Shown here in pieces: positions 21,024 through 32,368 of a DNA stretch of 64,000 nucleotides; position 1 is the stretch's first letter, and the number at the start of each line of letters is the position of its first letter. Position numbers and translations under genes: made by a program. Origin of the DNA: Favolaschia claudopus (Eukaryota > Basidiomycota > Agaricomycetes > Agaricales > Mycenaceae); NCBI GenBank assembly GCA_037176885.1, contig JAWWNJ010000114.1, positions 310,001 through 374,000 of the forward strand, given 5' to 3'. The notes under the pieces are model-generated. The model saw only the letters and a list, made by a program, of their open reading frames with translations. It was not told the DNA's origin and did not search any database.

Positions 21024-22570
21024 TTACCTCGGGGGGCGCCGTCCGCTTGAAGCCCGAGCTTTGTACGGAGTGGCCCGACAATGTGATCCATAGAGGAAGA
21101 TGCCGTCCTGTAAGAAGCGACGCGCATCCTCCTCCTCGATGAAGTCCACGCGGACAGACACTTCCGACTGGGGGATGCCATCCCGCTTGTGAAGGAAGCG
21201 GACATTACCAATTCGATACTGTGCACCTGGAAGTTGGTTGCGCTTCGCCAACTCGCGCACAAAGTCGCGAGAGTGCGGAAGCCCTCCCTCCTCCAAGATT
21301 GGCACTCGGTGGAAAACCACCTTGTGCCATGTGTCTGCGGGGTAGATGGGTGGTTCAGCATCGGTGCATCCCAGAAGTGGAGCAATGGTCCTCCATAGCA
21401 GCGAGCGGTGAGCTGCGAGCGCCTGGGCTGAGCAAGCTGGCGCAGTTCCGTTGGATGGAATCATCGGTTTGGGCGACACCGTTGGGCTCCGTTTAGGAGC
21501 GGGACGTGAGTGGCGCTTCGGATGGGAGGTATGTGGGCGCACAGGTTTTGCCTTGACGGCCTCTGCAAATGTGGTGGGGCTGGGTGGGCTTACAGGAGCC
21601 ATGCTGGGTTCCGGGTCGGGTTCGGGAGTGATGAAGCGCTTGTAGTTTAATATCCAAGGTTCAAGAGTTTCAGTGATCTCGATAAACACGGGGAGGAGGG
21701 CTGCAAGGTTGTCCTCCGTGCCTTGGGGAATCTCCACAGAGGGTAAGACAGCTAGTGGGGCCAAGAAAAGAGTAGGATGGCAGCATAGAAAGCCTAGAGA
21801 CGACCCTGAAAGCATTTTGAGGGTTGTAGACAGAGAGGGCAGCCAGGACAGCCAAGACATTAACCTGTTTGCGCAAAAGCCATACGAGCCACCAGATGGC
21901 TTTGGGCGTGTGCGCAGCCGATGGCTCCAATGGCTGCTGAACTTGGGCATTCTGCTCACAACTGCATCAAAACCATCCGTGTATATCTAGATAAAGCCCG
22001 GTGATGAACTGCGGACCTTCATGACGGACAATAGCCGGACAGTGAGGGAGAAACCACTCAAGCAGAGAAACTGTTGTTGGTGCCATAAATTAACCGTGGA
22101 TTCTGGTGATTTGGGGAAGCCCATGACAGCAACTACAAACTGTGCGGATATGTTGCATACAATATAAGTTTGATGCTCAAACGTCCCAGAATTAGGAGCC
22201 ATCGGCTGCGCACACGCCCAAAGCCATCTGGTGGCTCGTATGGCTTTTGCGCAAACAGGTTAATATTGAACGACAGGATTCATTGAGGTGCCACCGAAAG
22301 CAGACACGAGCATCCGCCACTCTTCAAATGTCAGATCGGGTTCGGGTTTGAACATGAGACGCTGAACATCACTCAAGTCGGTGGGTAGATCATCTCTTCT
22401 GTGACAGCGCTGCTAGCCTCGGTGGCAAACAGTTGAGACCAGTTGTCGACGATAGCTGGACCCATGTGCCCGAACAGTAAAAGTGCCGGGGCAAGATCAG
22501 CCAGGTCGAAGGGCCAAGGGGCGTTTTTCATGATGCCTTCTTCTTGCAATTTGTGAGATAACACACTCAT
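21024..22570 (-). pseudogene. ORF1/Gag-like protein of a non-LTR retrotransposon, MITE-split
   Basis: The minus strand encodes a Gag-like protein of the sort carried as ORF1 by fungal LINEs. The N-terminal part (22264-22570) reads MSVLSHKLQEEGIMKNAPWP, then after a frame change DLTFEEWRMLVSAFGGTSMN. A 404-base MITE (21860-22263) interrupts it. The C-terminal part has a Pro/Ser-rich basic linker (PKRHSRPAPKRSP) and a conserved-looking end: TWHKVVFHRVPI, FVRELAKRN, SVRVDFIEEEDARRFLQDGI and GIFLYGSHCRATPY, like an RRM-type ORF1 core. No CCHC knuckle, endonuclease or reverse transcriptase follows; the ORF ends at 21024. Assignment to a LINE ORF1 is inference from these motifs. Confidence 0.55.
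21860..22263. mobile_element. 404-base MITE with about 70-base near-perfect TIRs
   Basis: The first 70 bases (starting TTAACCTGTTTGCGCAAAAG) reappear inverted at the right end with no visible mismatch. That near-identity indicates a recent insertion or recent conversion. The interior is non-coding. The target duplication is ambiguous because the termini are palindromic with the flanks. Confidence 0.8.
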
Positions 22571-22738
22571 ATACTGTAAAAATCATGAAAATCGTGTCGA
22601 TACAATGATCCCACCGATAAAATGCTTACATTGTATCGCGCAACCAATTTATACTTTCTCTCACTCATTGAGCACTTGGTCTGTCTATGGATCTTGAGCA
22701 TATCTTGATATCTTTAGCCGACCGAGATCGATAACATT

Positions 22739-23149
22739 AGAGACTTTGCGGTAGCCACTGGTGGCTATTAGAGGGTTTGCGAAGAGCCATTGGAGCCATT
22801 GAATGGCTACCAATTTCCGTATTAGGAAAGTTTGATGGGCTAAACTTTTATGTTGAAGTCAAGAAGAGCTATTTGGAATGAAAATTGGATGCTCAGACCG
22901 GGCGTAGCTTTCGTCAAGACGCCGGAATTCGGGCACTTGCGTAGCCATTAGCCATTCAATGGCTGCATCGCAAACAGGCTATTGGTGGCTAATTTTTCTC
23001 GAGACCGGATGACAGCCTCTGGGTGGATTAGCCACTATTTGTACTACCTATTCACGGGATGCTAGGGTGGCTAACTCTAGCGGGAGGCTCAAAAAACTAT
23101 TGCACACGAAGAGCCACAAATAGCCACCGGTGGCTTCCGCAAAGTCTCT
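22739..23149. mobile_element. MITE with GAGACTTTGCGG termini
   Basis: Left AGAGACTTTGCGGTAGCCAC, right the inverted form, with ATT on both outer sides (22736-22738, 23150-23152). The interior repeats short palindromic words built on AGCCAT/ATGGCT and GGTGGCT. A three-base duplication is typical of PIF/Harbinger-like elements, which is a tentative class. Confidence 0.65.
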
Positions 23150-23304
23150 ATTAGTTAACCTGTTTTTTTTTCTTTTCTTTTATCACTCACCTCAGCAAAA
23201 TGTGTTCAGTGGTAATGAGAAGGTAAGAGGAGACAGTGTCCGTGGCGTCAATACCGCATTTCTTGTTGAGTCTCAAACTTGGTCCCAAAAATTCGCTGGT
23301 AAAG

Positions 23305-23986
23305 TACACTAACTCGGCAAAAAAAATGTCCGATCGGTTTTTGCTTCGTTTTTGCACGGAAATGGGACTTTCCATCTGAAACGAAGTTGGAGGTTGTGGA
23401 AGTGACTGAGCCGGGCGTTTTTGCACGGAAATAGATCATCAAAGTCTGTTGATCCGGCATCAACTGGACGAAACTACCGAAACAGGATATTTTCCGGTTC
23501 TGCAGTAACCGATTTCAGGGAAGCCGTCGAAAGTTCAAGATAAACTAAGCAATTCCACAAGTTACACCAAGCAAAAAAGTTGAGCCGTTGTAGCGCTATG
23601 ACGCGAACAATTCTGCCATTTTGATCCAATTTCGGCACATTCCGGTCAAAATAGTCGAAAATGGCCACTTTGCACTCGCTGTAGCGCCTTTTTGCCTGCA
23701 TATTTTAGCTTGGTCTAACTTGGAGAAATACTCAGTAAATATTAGGCTATAGAATGAGAAAGTCAGCTCTGAGATTGATCGTAATCTGAGCGATCTGGAA
23801 AGTCGGATTTTCTGTGTTGTGACCGGCCTGATGGCGCATCATATTTTGCCGCAAAACAAATACGGCAGGATAATGCCCCTTGATTCTACAAACTACACTG
23901 TAAGTCATTTGAAGCCGAAATGTATGTCCATTGTTGAGAAATATGCGGAATATCGATCGGACATTTTTTTTTGCAGAGTTAGTGTA
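23305..23986. mobile_element. 682-base TA-flanked MITE, complete copy
   Basis: Termini TACACTAACTCGGCAAAAAA and its inverted form bound the element, each at a TA. A second copy with the same right end lies at 52995-53595. ORFs inside (minus 23474-23701) have no known motif. Terminal sequence and TA target fit Tc1/mariner-type non-autonomous elements. Confidence 0.8.
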
Positions 23987-24160
23987 TGTGTGAGGACTCT
24001 CTAGCAATCATACATATCCGAACTCACTCACTCGATCTTGCAATAACGCTCGAGTTGAAACAGATACAACGTTTCAAGAACTGCACAGAGCATCTTCTTG
24101 TTACGTCTCACGATCCCCCATCGCATCCATAGAGATACCCCTGCGATCGTGATTTAGTAT

Positions 24161-24416
24161 TGTTGTGAATTAAAGCGGGGAGGGCGAGATTAGAAGTAGA
24201 GGTAGAATATGATTGCAATAGCAATGTTGGTTGGAATGCTGCTTTAGAGCAATCAGATGCTCTAGCAGGAAGTACAGGCGGGTTTATATACTACTGACTA
24301 AAGTATCTAGAATATTCTACAAGTATCTACAGAATACCTGCAATGTCCATTGTGAGTCAAGACTGAGTAAGCGCGCCCGAAGGCCGAAGCTGTATCTCTA
24401 ATCAATAATTACAACA
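24161..24416 (-). repeat. copia-type LTR
   Basis: On the minus strand a purine-rich tract (CTGAGGGAGAG) is followed by TGTTGTAATTATTG, and the repeat closes with TTCACAACA, giving TGTTGT/ACAACA ends. It contains a TATATAAACCC box-like promoter word. By orientation it is the 3' LTR of a minus-strand element whose Gag scrap lies at 24627-25155. No 5' LTR was found. Confidence 0.65.
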
Positions 24417-24626
24417 CTCTCCCTCAGCGAGGTCCTTCGAAATGAGTTCCAAAGTTTCCAAATAAATTCCTGGTTCCGTGCTCGATGGTTTCGAATGATG
24501 ATGCTCACATGGCATCCGCGTCACTCTGCCAAAGAACTCTGTTTGAAGCTTGAATGATGATGATCCTGCTCCCATGCGTTACATCCGTCTCGAACTTCTT
24601 GAATCTCAGCAGATTATCACGGCTGT

Positions 24627-25155
24627 TCACTGGCAATCAAATAATGTGTATGCCCTAACAGGCAATGGGGAATCTGCGGCAAATAATGGGCAGACACGAG
24701 CAATGTGCCCCGTGGCTTTGCATTTGCGGCAAATGGCGCTCTTCCACTTTGGGGATGATGTGGACGGCGCGGAAATGGGGTGGGTGAGCATGATGGGGAA
24801 GTCCGGAGTGATGATTGGCGTGATCCGGGGAACGAGGGTAGCTTGCGGCTGCGTAGCGGCAACAACGGCAATGATGTTCTGCCTCGGGATGCTCTCCCTT
24901 GATGTTGGAATCGCTGGGAACAAGTAGCGAGTCCGGGGATGACGTCGTCGGCAAGCAATGGGATGCTTCGGAATAATCGTGATGATAGTCCAAGTTTAGA
25001 TGCCGAATGACGGGATTTGTTCCGCGGGAAAGGAAGGCGGAAGGAACGGGGTGGACGGGGTGAGGACTCTCTCTGTGCATAGACTCTCCCTGGATGGCAG
25101 TGGTCTCTCCCTGGATGGCAGAACGGGAGGTGCCGGCAATGGGTTGTGAATCCAT
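24627..25155 (-). pseudogene. retrotransposon Gag fragment with CCHC zinc knuckle
   Basis: One minus frame starts MDSQPIAGTSRSA at 25155 and a second, overlapping frame (24627-24923) carries CRKCKATGHIARVC, a perfect CX2CX4HX4C zinc knuckle as in retroelement nucleocapsid. The frame change between them and missing Pol mark a broken copy. Its position and direction relative to the LTR at 24161-24416 suggest a copia element that has lost almost all of its interior. Confidence 0.65.
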
Positions 25156-26210
25156 CGTGCCGGCTCGGTTACGGTGCGTGTTGCTGCCAAAAAGAATTAC
25201 AAAAAAATACCCAAAAAAGGAAAGAGAAAGAAGGGGGAAAAGGAGAGATTTAAGATTTACTATTACTGTGTATTTTCTCTGTCTTGTTATATTGCAGATA
25301 CTCAGCCAAAGTATTGGGTGTTTGGTTCAGACGGACTGGCTATACATGAGGCAATTGATGCCATCGAAATCTGATAACTTGGCCTTTACCAGCATGAGCA
25401 ACGATCCCCCGGAGTCGCCAGACTACTTCAAAGATGTACCAGACCCAGATCCAGTGTTGTATAGATCCCCCCAGGGACCTATTCTACCAAGAAATGCACC
25501 GGGAAGCCCAAGTCCTCAGAAATCAAGTAAATCAGACAAATCAGTAAATGTAGAGCAAGGTATAGGCTGTCCTACCTCAAACCTTGCAGCTCTCACAATT
25601 CTTTACAACCATAGTGCAGTCTACAGTCCATCTCCATGTTCAACCTGAAACTGGGAAAGGTTCTGACCAACAATTCAGTAAGAATTTTATTTCTATTTAA
25701 ATGCTCAAACTGACTTCTAAATTATTTTAGTTCAGCATACTTTCAAGGACAGCTGTAAGGCTTCCCATTTTACTGCCCAAGAGTATTAATCAATTTTGGG
25801 GCTAGCTCAAGAGGATCTAGCGCAATCTAGCTCGACAATCACATGGGTTGACAGCGGAGCTGGTTTGTAGTCACAAAAATGTCCATGTATTGTCAAGAAC
25901 TTACAATTCTCCAGCCGCTCGAAGAGGCCGTCCTTCTACTCAACATAGTGATCCGGACCGTGAAAAAGCAAAGAAATCTGTGGGCAGACCAGCGATCAAC
26001 AAACAATATACAGGCAATCGAGTGAGTATTTTGTTGTTGGATCCTAGAAAAAGGCTTACAAAAACTGGCAGGGATTTACAGATGCACCCTCAAGTGTTCC
26101 CCGAATTCCGATCTCGGCTCTTCCTGCAGGTTCTGGCACTCCCCGTCAAAGACATCTAGGAGACTGGGGTCTAGGCGCTAATATTCATCAAGAGTCTTTG
26201 TCTGCAGCTC

Positions 26211-26895
26211 TACAGCTCCGGACAATCAAAGTCAACAATTTTATTTTCGGTCGAACCGCTATTTTCTGGGCTTAGCTGAGTCCAGAAACTGATTCAGCAC
26301 CCCAGAATACGTCTAAAAACGATTTTTCCTGAATTTTTCCCACGACAAAATGGGTTTGGCCAAATTTTTGGGCCGTCTGAACGAAATTGTGTGTACCTTT
26401 CTGGCCCCTCCAGACGAATGTTGACCCAACCTTCATGGGTGCTGAGCATCCAGAGGATACTATATGCAACTACTCTTGTCCCTCAGCCCTTTTTGGTTTG
26501 AGGAACCCACAAACACCCGAAATTGGCAATGCCAAGGTGACAGGAGGTGACATATTTGTGACATATTGTTACAAATGTCACAATGTTCCCACAGGTTCCC
26601 TCCTATTTTGTGACATAACGGCTCGTTGAATTTTTATTCTGAGTCCAGAAACAGACTCAGACAGTCGTAAAGAGCTCAAATCAATATTTTCGTAATTTTT
26701 CCTTGTGATTTGGGGGTCCGGCCAAAATTTTGGCTACCCTCTACCAAGAATAGCGGATATCTCCGGAACGGCTCGATGAATTCTCACCAAAAAAATTCAG
26801 CAGGCTCCTGAACTCGTTTCCTTTCGATTCCGACACATATCGGGGTCGTGGGAAAAGGTCGATAAATTTGTCGAGTTTGATTGTCCGGAGCTGTA
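26211..26895. mobile_element. 685-base TA-flanked MITE in the exonuclease gene
   Basis: It begins TACAGCTCCGGACAATCAAA and ends with the exact inverse, followed by weaker inverted similarity to about base 40. The host reading ESLSAAL before it continues as DKASTVSS after it in the same frame across a single TA, which is direct evidence of an insertion with TA duplication. The interior repeats (CTGAGTCCAGAAACAGACTCAG-like words) are not coding. Confidence 0.9.
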
Positions 26896-29800
26896 GATAA
26901 AGCTTCTACCGTGTCTTCAACCTCAGATTCTGCACCTTCACAACCCAGAGTGGATTACATAGTTCCAGATCTTGACTCTGAACAGATATTGGATGATGAT
27001 GATCTAGACTTCGATGAAGATACTTTGGGTCTCAACGGAGATGGCCAAGGTGCACAAGATGAGTCATTGTCTGATGACCTTGAGAACGAAGCTACAGGGA
27101 GGAGAGCTGCCTTGTCACCATTTCTCAAGGATGCATACGACAAATTTACTACAAATGATGCAGACAAGCAATATAAGAAGCACGAGTCATTCTGGGTTCC
27201 ACAGCGCTCTAGTATCTTTTTCCTAGGTGGACATTCAAAGGCTAGATTATCCTCTGCTGCAAAGCCATATGCAGAGGCACTGTACAATCCCCGCTTCTTC
27301 TACTGGGATCCATTTTATTTTGTAGATGTTTGCTGCCCCAACGAATCGTGCAAAACTCAATTGATTTATCACGGGTACACTCAGCCACGACGTGTGGTTG
27401 ATATGCATGGTTGCTTTTATCTCATAGGGCGGCGTTATAAATGCACTAAATGCAAATCGCCAGCAGGCAAACTCACTGTGACGTTCACGAGCTGGAATAA
27501 AGAAATCATGAAAGGCCTTCCTAGATACCTTGTTGATGAATTCCCTGCCCACCTGAGTCATAGAGCAGCTATGGCTAAGCCTCTGTTCGAGCTCATGCGA
27601 ACAATGTTCCACTATGGATTGGGATCCAAGCAATTTTCCAATAGTCTCCAGGTGCTACACAGGCTTCACTTTGACAAACTACATGCTCAATATCTTGATG
27701 GAGTCATGGCATGGGGGAATGATTTCTGTAAAACCCAACCATCTGCAGATTTACCAACTTTCACTGAGTTCAGCAGCTTTGATGATCCCAAAGGATATGC
27801 TGGATTTGTTCCTAGCAGCACTTGGCTTCGGATGATGTATGATGTCTACATCGAGGAACATGGGAAATCTATGGATCAACAAGCAGCAATGAAAAGTCTT
27901 CGCATTGGTGCTATTGATCATCATTACAAAACAACAAAACAGATAATGAAAATCAATGGCGAATCAGTATTTGCTGCTACTTTAACTCTGACAAATGAGT
28001 TTGGAGAGGCTCGTGTGCTGGCATTTGTTGCTACTAGCTCTCATGCGGAGTTTGAATCTGCTCTACAGAAAGTTCGACAGAATCTAGATCGTTATGGCCA
28101 ATCTCAACCAGAAGTCTTCTTCACTGATAATCCGGCTGCTGATAAGATATTCCTGGAGAAAATGTTTCCATCTCTGACAAAGGATGTTGTAGCTACTGAA
28201 AAATACCAAGGCATGGAAAAGTTCACACTACCTGATGGTGTATCAATCCGAATTAGCAAAGATGCAGCCGGAATAGAAACTGAAATAGCGAAGATCATGC
28301 ACGATCTCAATGCAGATGATCCAGAGGACAAATTGGTAGTTGGATTTGATGCTGAATGGAACTTTGACACACATTCAAAGGCCAGCCATCCTACGGCCAT
28401 TGTACAGATTGCGTATAAAAATTGGGTGAACATATTTCAAATTGGCCATTTTGGGGGCAAACTTCCCCAAGCGTTAATCAATTTCCTGGCAACAGGCCAG
28501 ATATTAAAAGCCGGCCGGGCAGTCAAACAAGATTTGACACGCCTTGAGAATGAGTCAAAGAGGGGACCATTTTGTGGCGGTGTAGATCTTGCAAAAATGG
28601 CAAAGGACGCAAGAGTCATCACTGATGCAAGAACAGGACTGGCTGATCTTTGTGCTCGTATCTTGGGAAAGAAGCTAGAAAAAGAACCAGCAGATCGAGA
28701 TGGAAACTCTATAAGAGTCAGCAATAATTGGAACCGTGAGACACTTTCAGCAGAGCAAGTTTCATATGCGGCACTTGATGCTCTTGCCTCTTTGTATATC
28801 TATGATCGTCTCTCTAAGTCAGAAATTCCAGGCAAAATAGCTGAGACAGACCTTCCTGGTACCTCTGTTTCTATTCAGAGCACTGATGGCCAGATTATTG
28901 CATATGGAAATATTTCAAATATCTCTGTACCAATTCCTGGAGCTCCCCCTGTCACAAGAACCCGTGTTCGGATCACTATTTCTAGAGTTTGTGTGCCTGC
29001 TGCTCTGCTACCACTCCATAATAACAAGGCTCTTGAAACATTTGGAAAGACTCCATTCGATATTGTATATGCACGAAACAAGGTATACAGGTAGGTTTCA
29101 AATTATCTTGTTCCTTTATATAATAACCTGATCTGTATTCGACTCTTTAGACAAGTTGCAAGGCCCGCAGATCATACACCCCAAGTCACACCTCCTGCTG
29201 TAGCAACAGATCTTGATCCAACTGCTCAAAAGGAACCTGATGAAGCTACACCCCTTGCGGTAGCAACAGAACTCAGTCCAGCTGCTCGAAAGGAACTTGA
29301 TGAAGTGTTGAAATTTCTTAACACAGGATCTGATGATATCACAGATGTTGCTAATTCGTGGATGAATGAGATAGACAGTGCTCCACCTGGATGTGACTCT
29401 GACAACCTCGATGATTCAGATCAGGTGGCCTTGGATACTGCACTTGCACGTCTGGAAGACCCAGAATTTTCCAACTGGTCTTTAGAGGTCCGGAGCCGTG
29501 TAATCATGGATGTATGGCATGCTATGGCTCGGATAAAAGTTCCCAAAGAGCATGGATTGCGGCGTTTATTTGGAATTGCACTGCGAGACGCTATCTTCAT
29601 TCCTGATGAAGAAGACAAAGCTCGGATCGACACTTATCTGAAAACGAAAAAGAATTCGTCTTGGGATCGTCAAATCCGATTTAATGCTCGCTGGCTTTGG
29701 CATCGTTGCCGGCGAACTGTACCACCTCCTGATAAACTATATGATGCGGTTAATGAGGTTTTCAAGCTGTATGGTCCACAGCGGGATTCTAAGACAAACA

Positions 29801-31308
29801 GCCCACTGTTTAATCCACAGGCTTGGCATGATTCAAAAAATGTTCTTAAGGCTATCAAGTTAGGATTGTTATCTGATCCTCCAGGTGTTCAGCTCTATTA
29901 CCAGATGTATATTGAGGGCAAGACCAAGCTTCCCATATACCGCTGTGTCCGTGGTACAAACAATCCAGAAGGTGCTATTCATAAAAATCTCCGGGATCGG
30001 ATGCCAAAATCTGGAACATCAATCCGCCATGCTGCTGCTAGGATCAAGGACTATGTTTTTATTCACAATCTTGTTGTCGGAACTTTAAATCGCAGTGGGA
30101 AACCATATCAAGGTCATTACAATGTTGAGATCATGAACAGGCTACAGATCTCTCTTGAGAATGCTAAAAAATTCATACCTAAAGCCCCCATACTCCGAGG
30201 CTGGACTAATGGTGATCTGTATATCCCGGGTGATGAAACAGTTGGGATTCTGGCACTTACAGAGAAGACACGAAACGAGGCAGGCATTCTCCCATATAAT
30301 TCTTTGACGGACTCGGACTTCACACATGCTTTTCTTGCATCACAGCAAGGAACGAAATTTGCTGTCATGAATATGACGACAATTGAAGAGCTCAAGCTAT
30401 ACACTGAGATGATGCAACTATTTCCTAGTCCACCCAACTTTGATGATAGTGCCCGTCATTTCAACAGCAAGGCAAATGGGGACAACATATTTTACAAGGT
30501 AGCTTTCCACGAGCCATTTTATATTTTTTGCTAATCTGATTCACAGCTCAACACTCATATGCAGGCACATCATGCAAAGTGGCTCCGTGCCGCAAACGAG
30601 AAAAGTTCTGTCTCTCAGATGCTGCCACAGGCAAAAGCTCTAGAGAGCAAAATGCGAAGCAATGATCGAGCCTCGGAGGCGTACACAGTTGCAGCCATAC
30701 CCGTTCCAATACAGACTATGCAATTGGATGGCTTGTTACCAGTTGAACAACTAGGGCAAGATGACAATCGAGGCATTGAACCTGTTCAACAAATGTACAC
30801 AAGATTTCATGCTTACAGACCCCAAGAGCTGCAACCCCCTCCACTTGGCAACGAGCAAGGATTTGCTTCTTATGATCCATACAATCAGTCTGGATGGCCA
30901 ACAAACGCTGAGCTCGAGAGTCTTGCTCAATTTGCAGACGAATTTGCTGATCCTGACATTCTCCATGATGACACTCCTACAAATCAATCTCACGAAGCTC
31001 AATCTGTCTGGCTTGAAGGACATTCAAATATTGGTGGAAGTGCTACTACTCATCGCAATGTAACTCATAATCCCAATCAACCTCGTAAGAAGAGGGAAGG
31101 CTCTTTCATTCATGTCAATGAGTCCAAGAAAACCAAACGCACATGTACCAAGTGTGGAGACTTGAATTGTAATGGAGGCACTCGTAAAAACCTCTGTAAA
31201 AATTCCTGCAAAGACTGTGGTCGAGTTGAATGCGAAGGGCGAGATTTATCTCATCCTGAAGTACCTTGTGCCTATCAATCATTGCCTCTTCTGGTTGCTC
31301 CCAAAATG

Positions 31309-31363
31309 GCAGCAACCCGTTTAGGTTGCTACCAAAAAAGGCAGCAACCCAAACGGGTTGCTG
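31309..31363. repeat. hairpin at the 3' end of the exonuclease gene
   Basis: AGCAACCCGTTTAGGTTGCT is followed after a short A-rich spacer by AGCAACCCAAACGGGTTGCT. The arms pair as AGCAACCCGTTT/AAACGGGTTGCT. It encodes the last 20 residues of the reading frame, so the natural C-terminus may lie before it. A transposon terminus such as a Helitron 3' hairpin is possible. Confidence 0.6.
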
Positions 31364-31405
31364 ACTTTTAAGGAAATTTGATGCAACACACACCAGAACC
31401 GCGCC

Positions 31406-31502
31406 TTTTTGGGACCTTATCAACCGACCCCGAACTTGACAGCCTGATCAAGCTTGATATTGGTATATTTGGCCCTATCACCTGATTTCGGATTTTCCGA
31501 CA
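31406..31502 (+). repeat. terminal fragment of the 58.1-59.0 kb element
   Basis: About 97 bases are essentially identical to 58918-59012, ending exactly at the terminus TTTTCCGACA. The rest of the element is absent here. Confidence 0.8.
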
Positions 31503-32199
31503 CGTAAACTGGGAAGCGCAACGATTAGCTTTCCCGCGGATTATTCGATGAAAAAACTCTGAGTTTTTTGTGCTAGGGTAATAGCCCCGCATCCGTTCAG
31601 CAGATTCGTCAAAAATTCGGGGTCGATACAGTCTGTTTTGAGTGAGTTCAAGGGCCAAAGTTTGGCTCCACCCAAATGGGCGCCGCGGCCAAATAACGTA
31701 GAAGAGCAACAACAGTAAACAAAGCTACCCCGCAGGTCGCCACAACTTAGAGCATGTATATTTAGACCCTACAAGTATTATAACTCAAATTAAGCATGCA
31801 TAGGAACACCAGGTGGTGTTTATATTGCAAGGCAAAATTCACAATTCAGCTGAAAACATCAAAAATCAGCAACAAACCAGCTGGTTCTAGTCCTTTAAAG
31901 AAGCTATTCAGTCCAAATTTGTTGCTGGTGGGAGATATAGTTTGTAGGGACCTTTTATGCACCAAATTTTTTATGGAGATGTTTAAAGGTTTGGGGAAAT
32001 CACAAACTTCCTTTCAAAATTGGGCATTTTCGACAAATTTCGCTCCCACTGCCCAGGGAAGTAATTTTTAGGCTCCAAAAAGTGGTCCATTGAATTCAGC
32101 GACCTCAAAAATGGCAGGAGAGTGCAAATTCCAGCTCGCCAAAATGTCCGCGGGTACGGAATATGCACTTTACGTTGCGCTTCCCAGTTCACGACTGTA
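31503..32199. mobile_element. TIR element related to 6753-7003
   Basis: The right end, read on the minus strand, is TACAGTCGTGAACTGGGAAG. The left end starts CGTAAACTGGGAAGCGCAAC and lacks the first six bases (TACAGT), replaced by the fragment ending at 31502. Bases 31965-32199 are the inverted counterpart of 6753-7003. No coding frame. The right end lies at a TA directly after the minus-strand gene fragment at 32200-32368. Confidence 0.75.
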
Positions 32200-32368
32200 T
32201 ATCGCCATCTTCGAGGTCATCGAGAGTGGTGTATAGCGGCTCGGCACAGTCCAGATGCGGATCAATGGCAAACCCCGTGGTTTTCTCATATGCCGTGTCA
32301 ATGTCATACTCGGGCGCCGCGGCGAGAGTTGAACTCGGTATTCGGGCCGAACGTGAGGCACGACAACT
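32200..32368 (-). pseudogene. acidic C-terminal exon scrap, unknown protein
   Basis: The minus strand is open in one frame from the TIR element edge to the MITE: ARIPSSTLAAAPEYDIDTAY, then HLDCAEPLYTTLDDLEDGDI, ending in the MITE terminus. It probably continues the protein at 33569-34040, which lies on the same strand across the 1.2 kb element, but the joined frame could not be confirmed. Confidence 0.35.

Larger units (their letters stand above)
25393..31371 (+). pseudogene. DEDDy 3'-5' exonuclease gene with Cys-rich tail, MITE-disrupted
   Basis: A long multi-exon gene. Early exons (25393-25559 and 25848-26021) are acidic/proline-rich, then carry AT-hook-like RRGRPS and VGRP. An intron at 26022-26071 leads to an exon reading GFTDAPSSVPRIPI. 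The main exon (to 29090) has a Cys-containing region (CCPNESC, RRYKCTKCKSP) of the sort I associate with DUF6729, then a WRN/RNase D-like exonuclease: FDAEWN (Asp at 28348-28350), KQDLTRLE (28531) and YAALD (28765-28779), the complete DEDDy set. Introns at 29091-29150 and 30499-30546 keep frame. The C-terminus has CTKCGDLNCNGG and CKDCGRVECEG clusters, likely zinc-binding. A MITE (26211-26895) sits in the main exon; removing one TA copy and the MITE restores the frame in principle, so the gene was open before insertion. Relation to Helitrons or other elements is suspected, unproven. The final residues come from a palindromic repeat. Confidence 0.7.

Noticed and set aside
24550..24927. Plus-strand 125-codon ORF
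   Set aside because: It is the antisense of the zinc-knuckle Gag fragment, which has a specific motif.
26881..29094. Treating the 737-codon frame as a gene that starts at 26881
   Set aside because: The start is a TTG inside the MITE terminus; the true exon continues upstream of the MITE.
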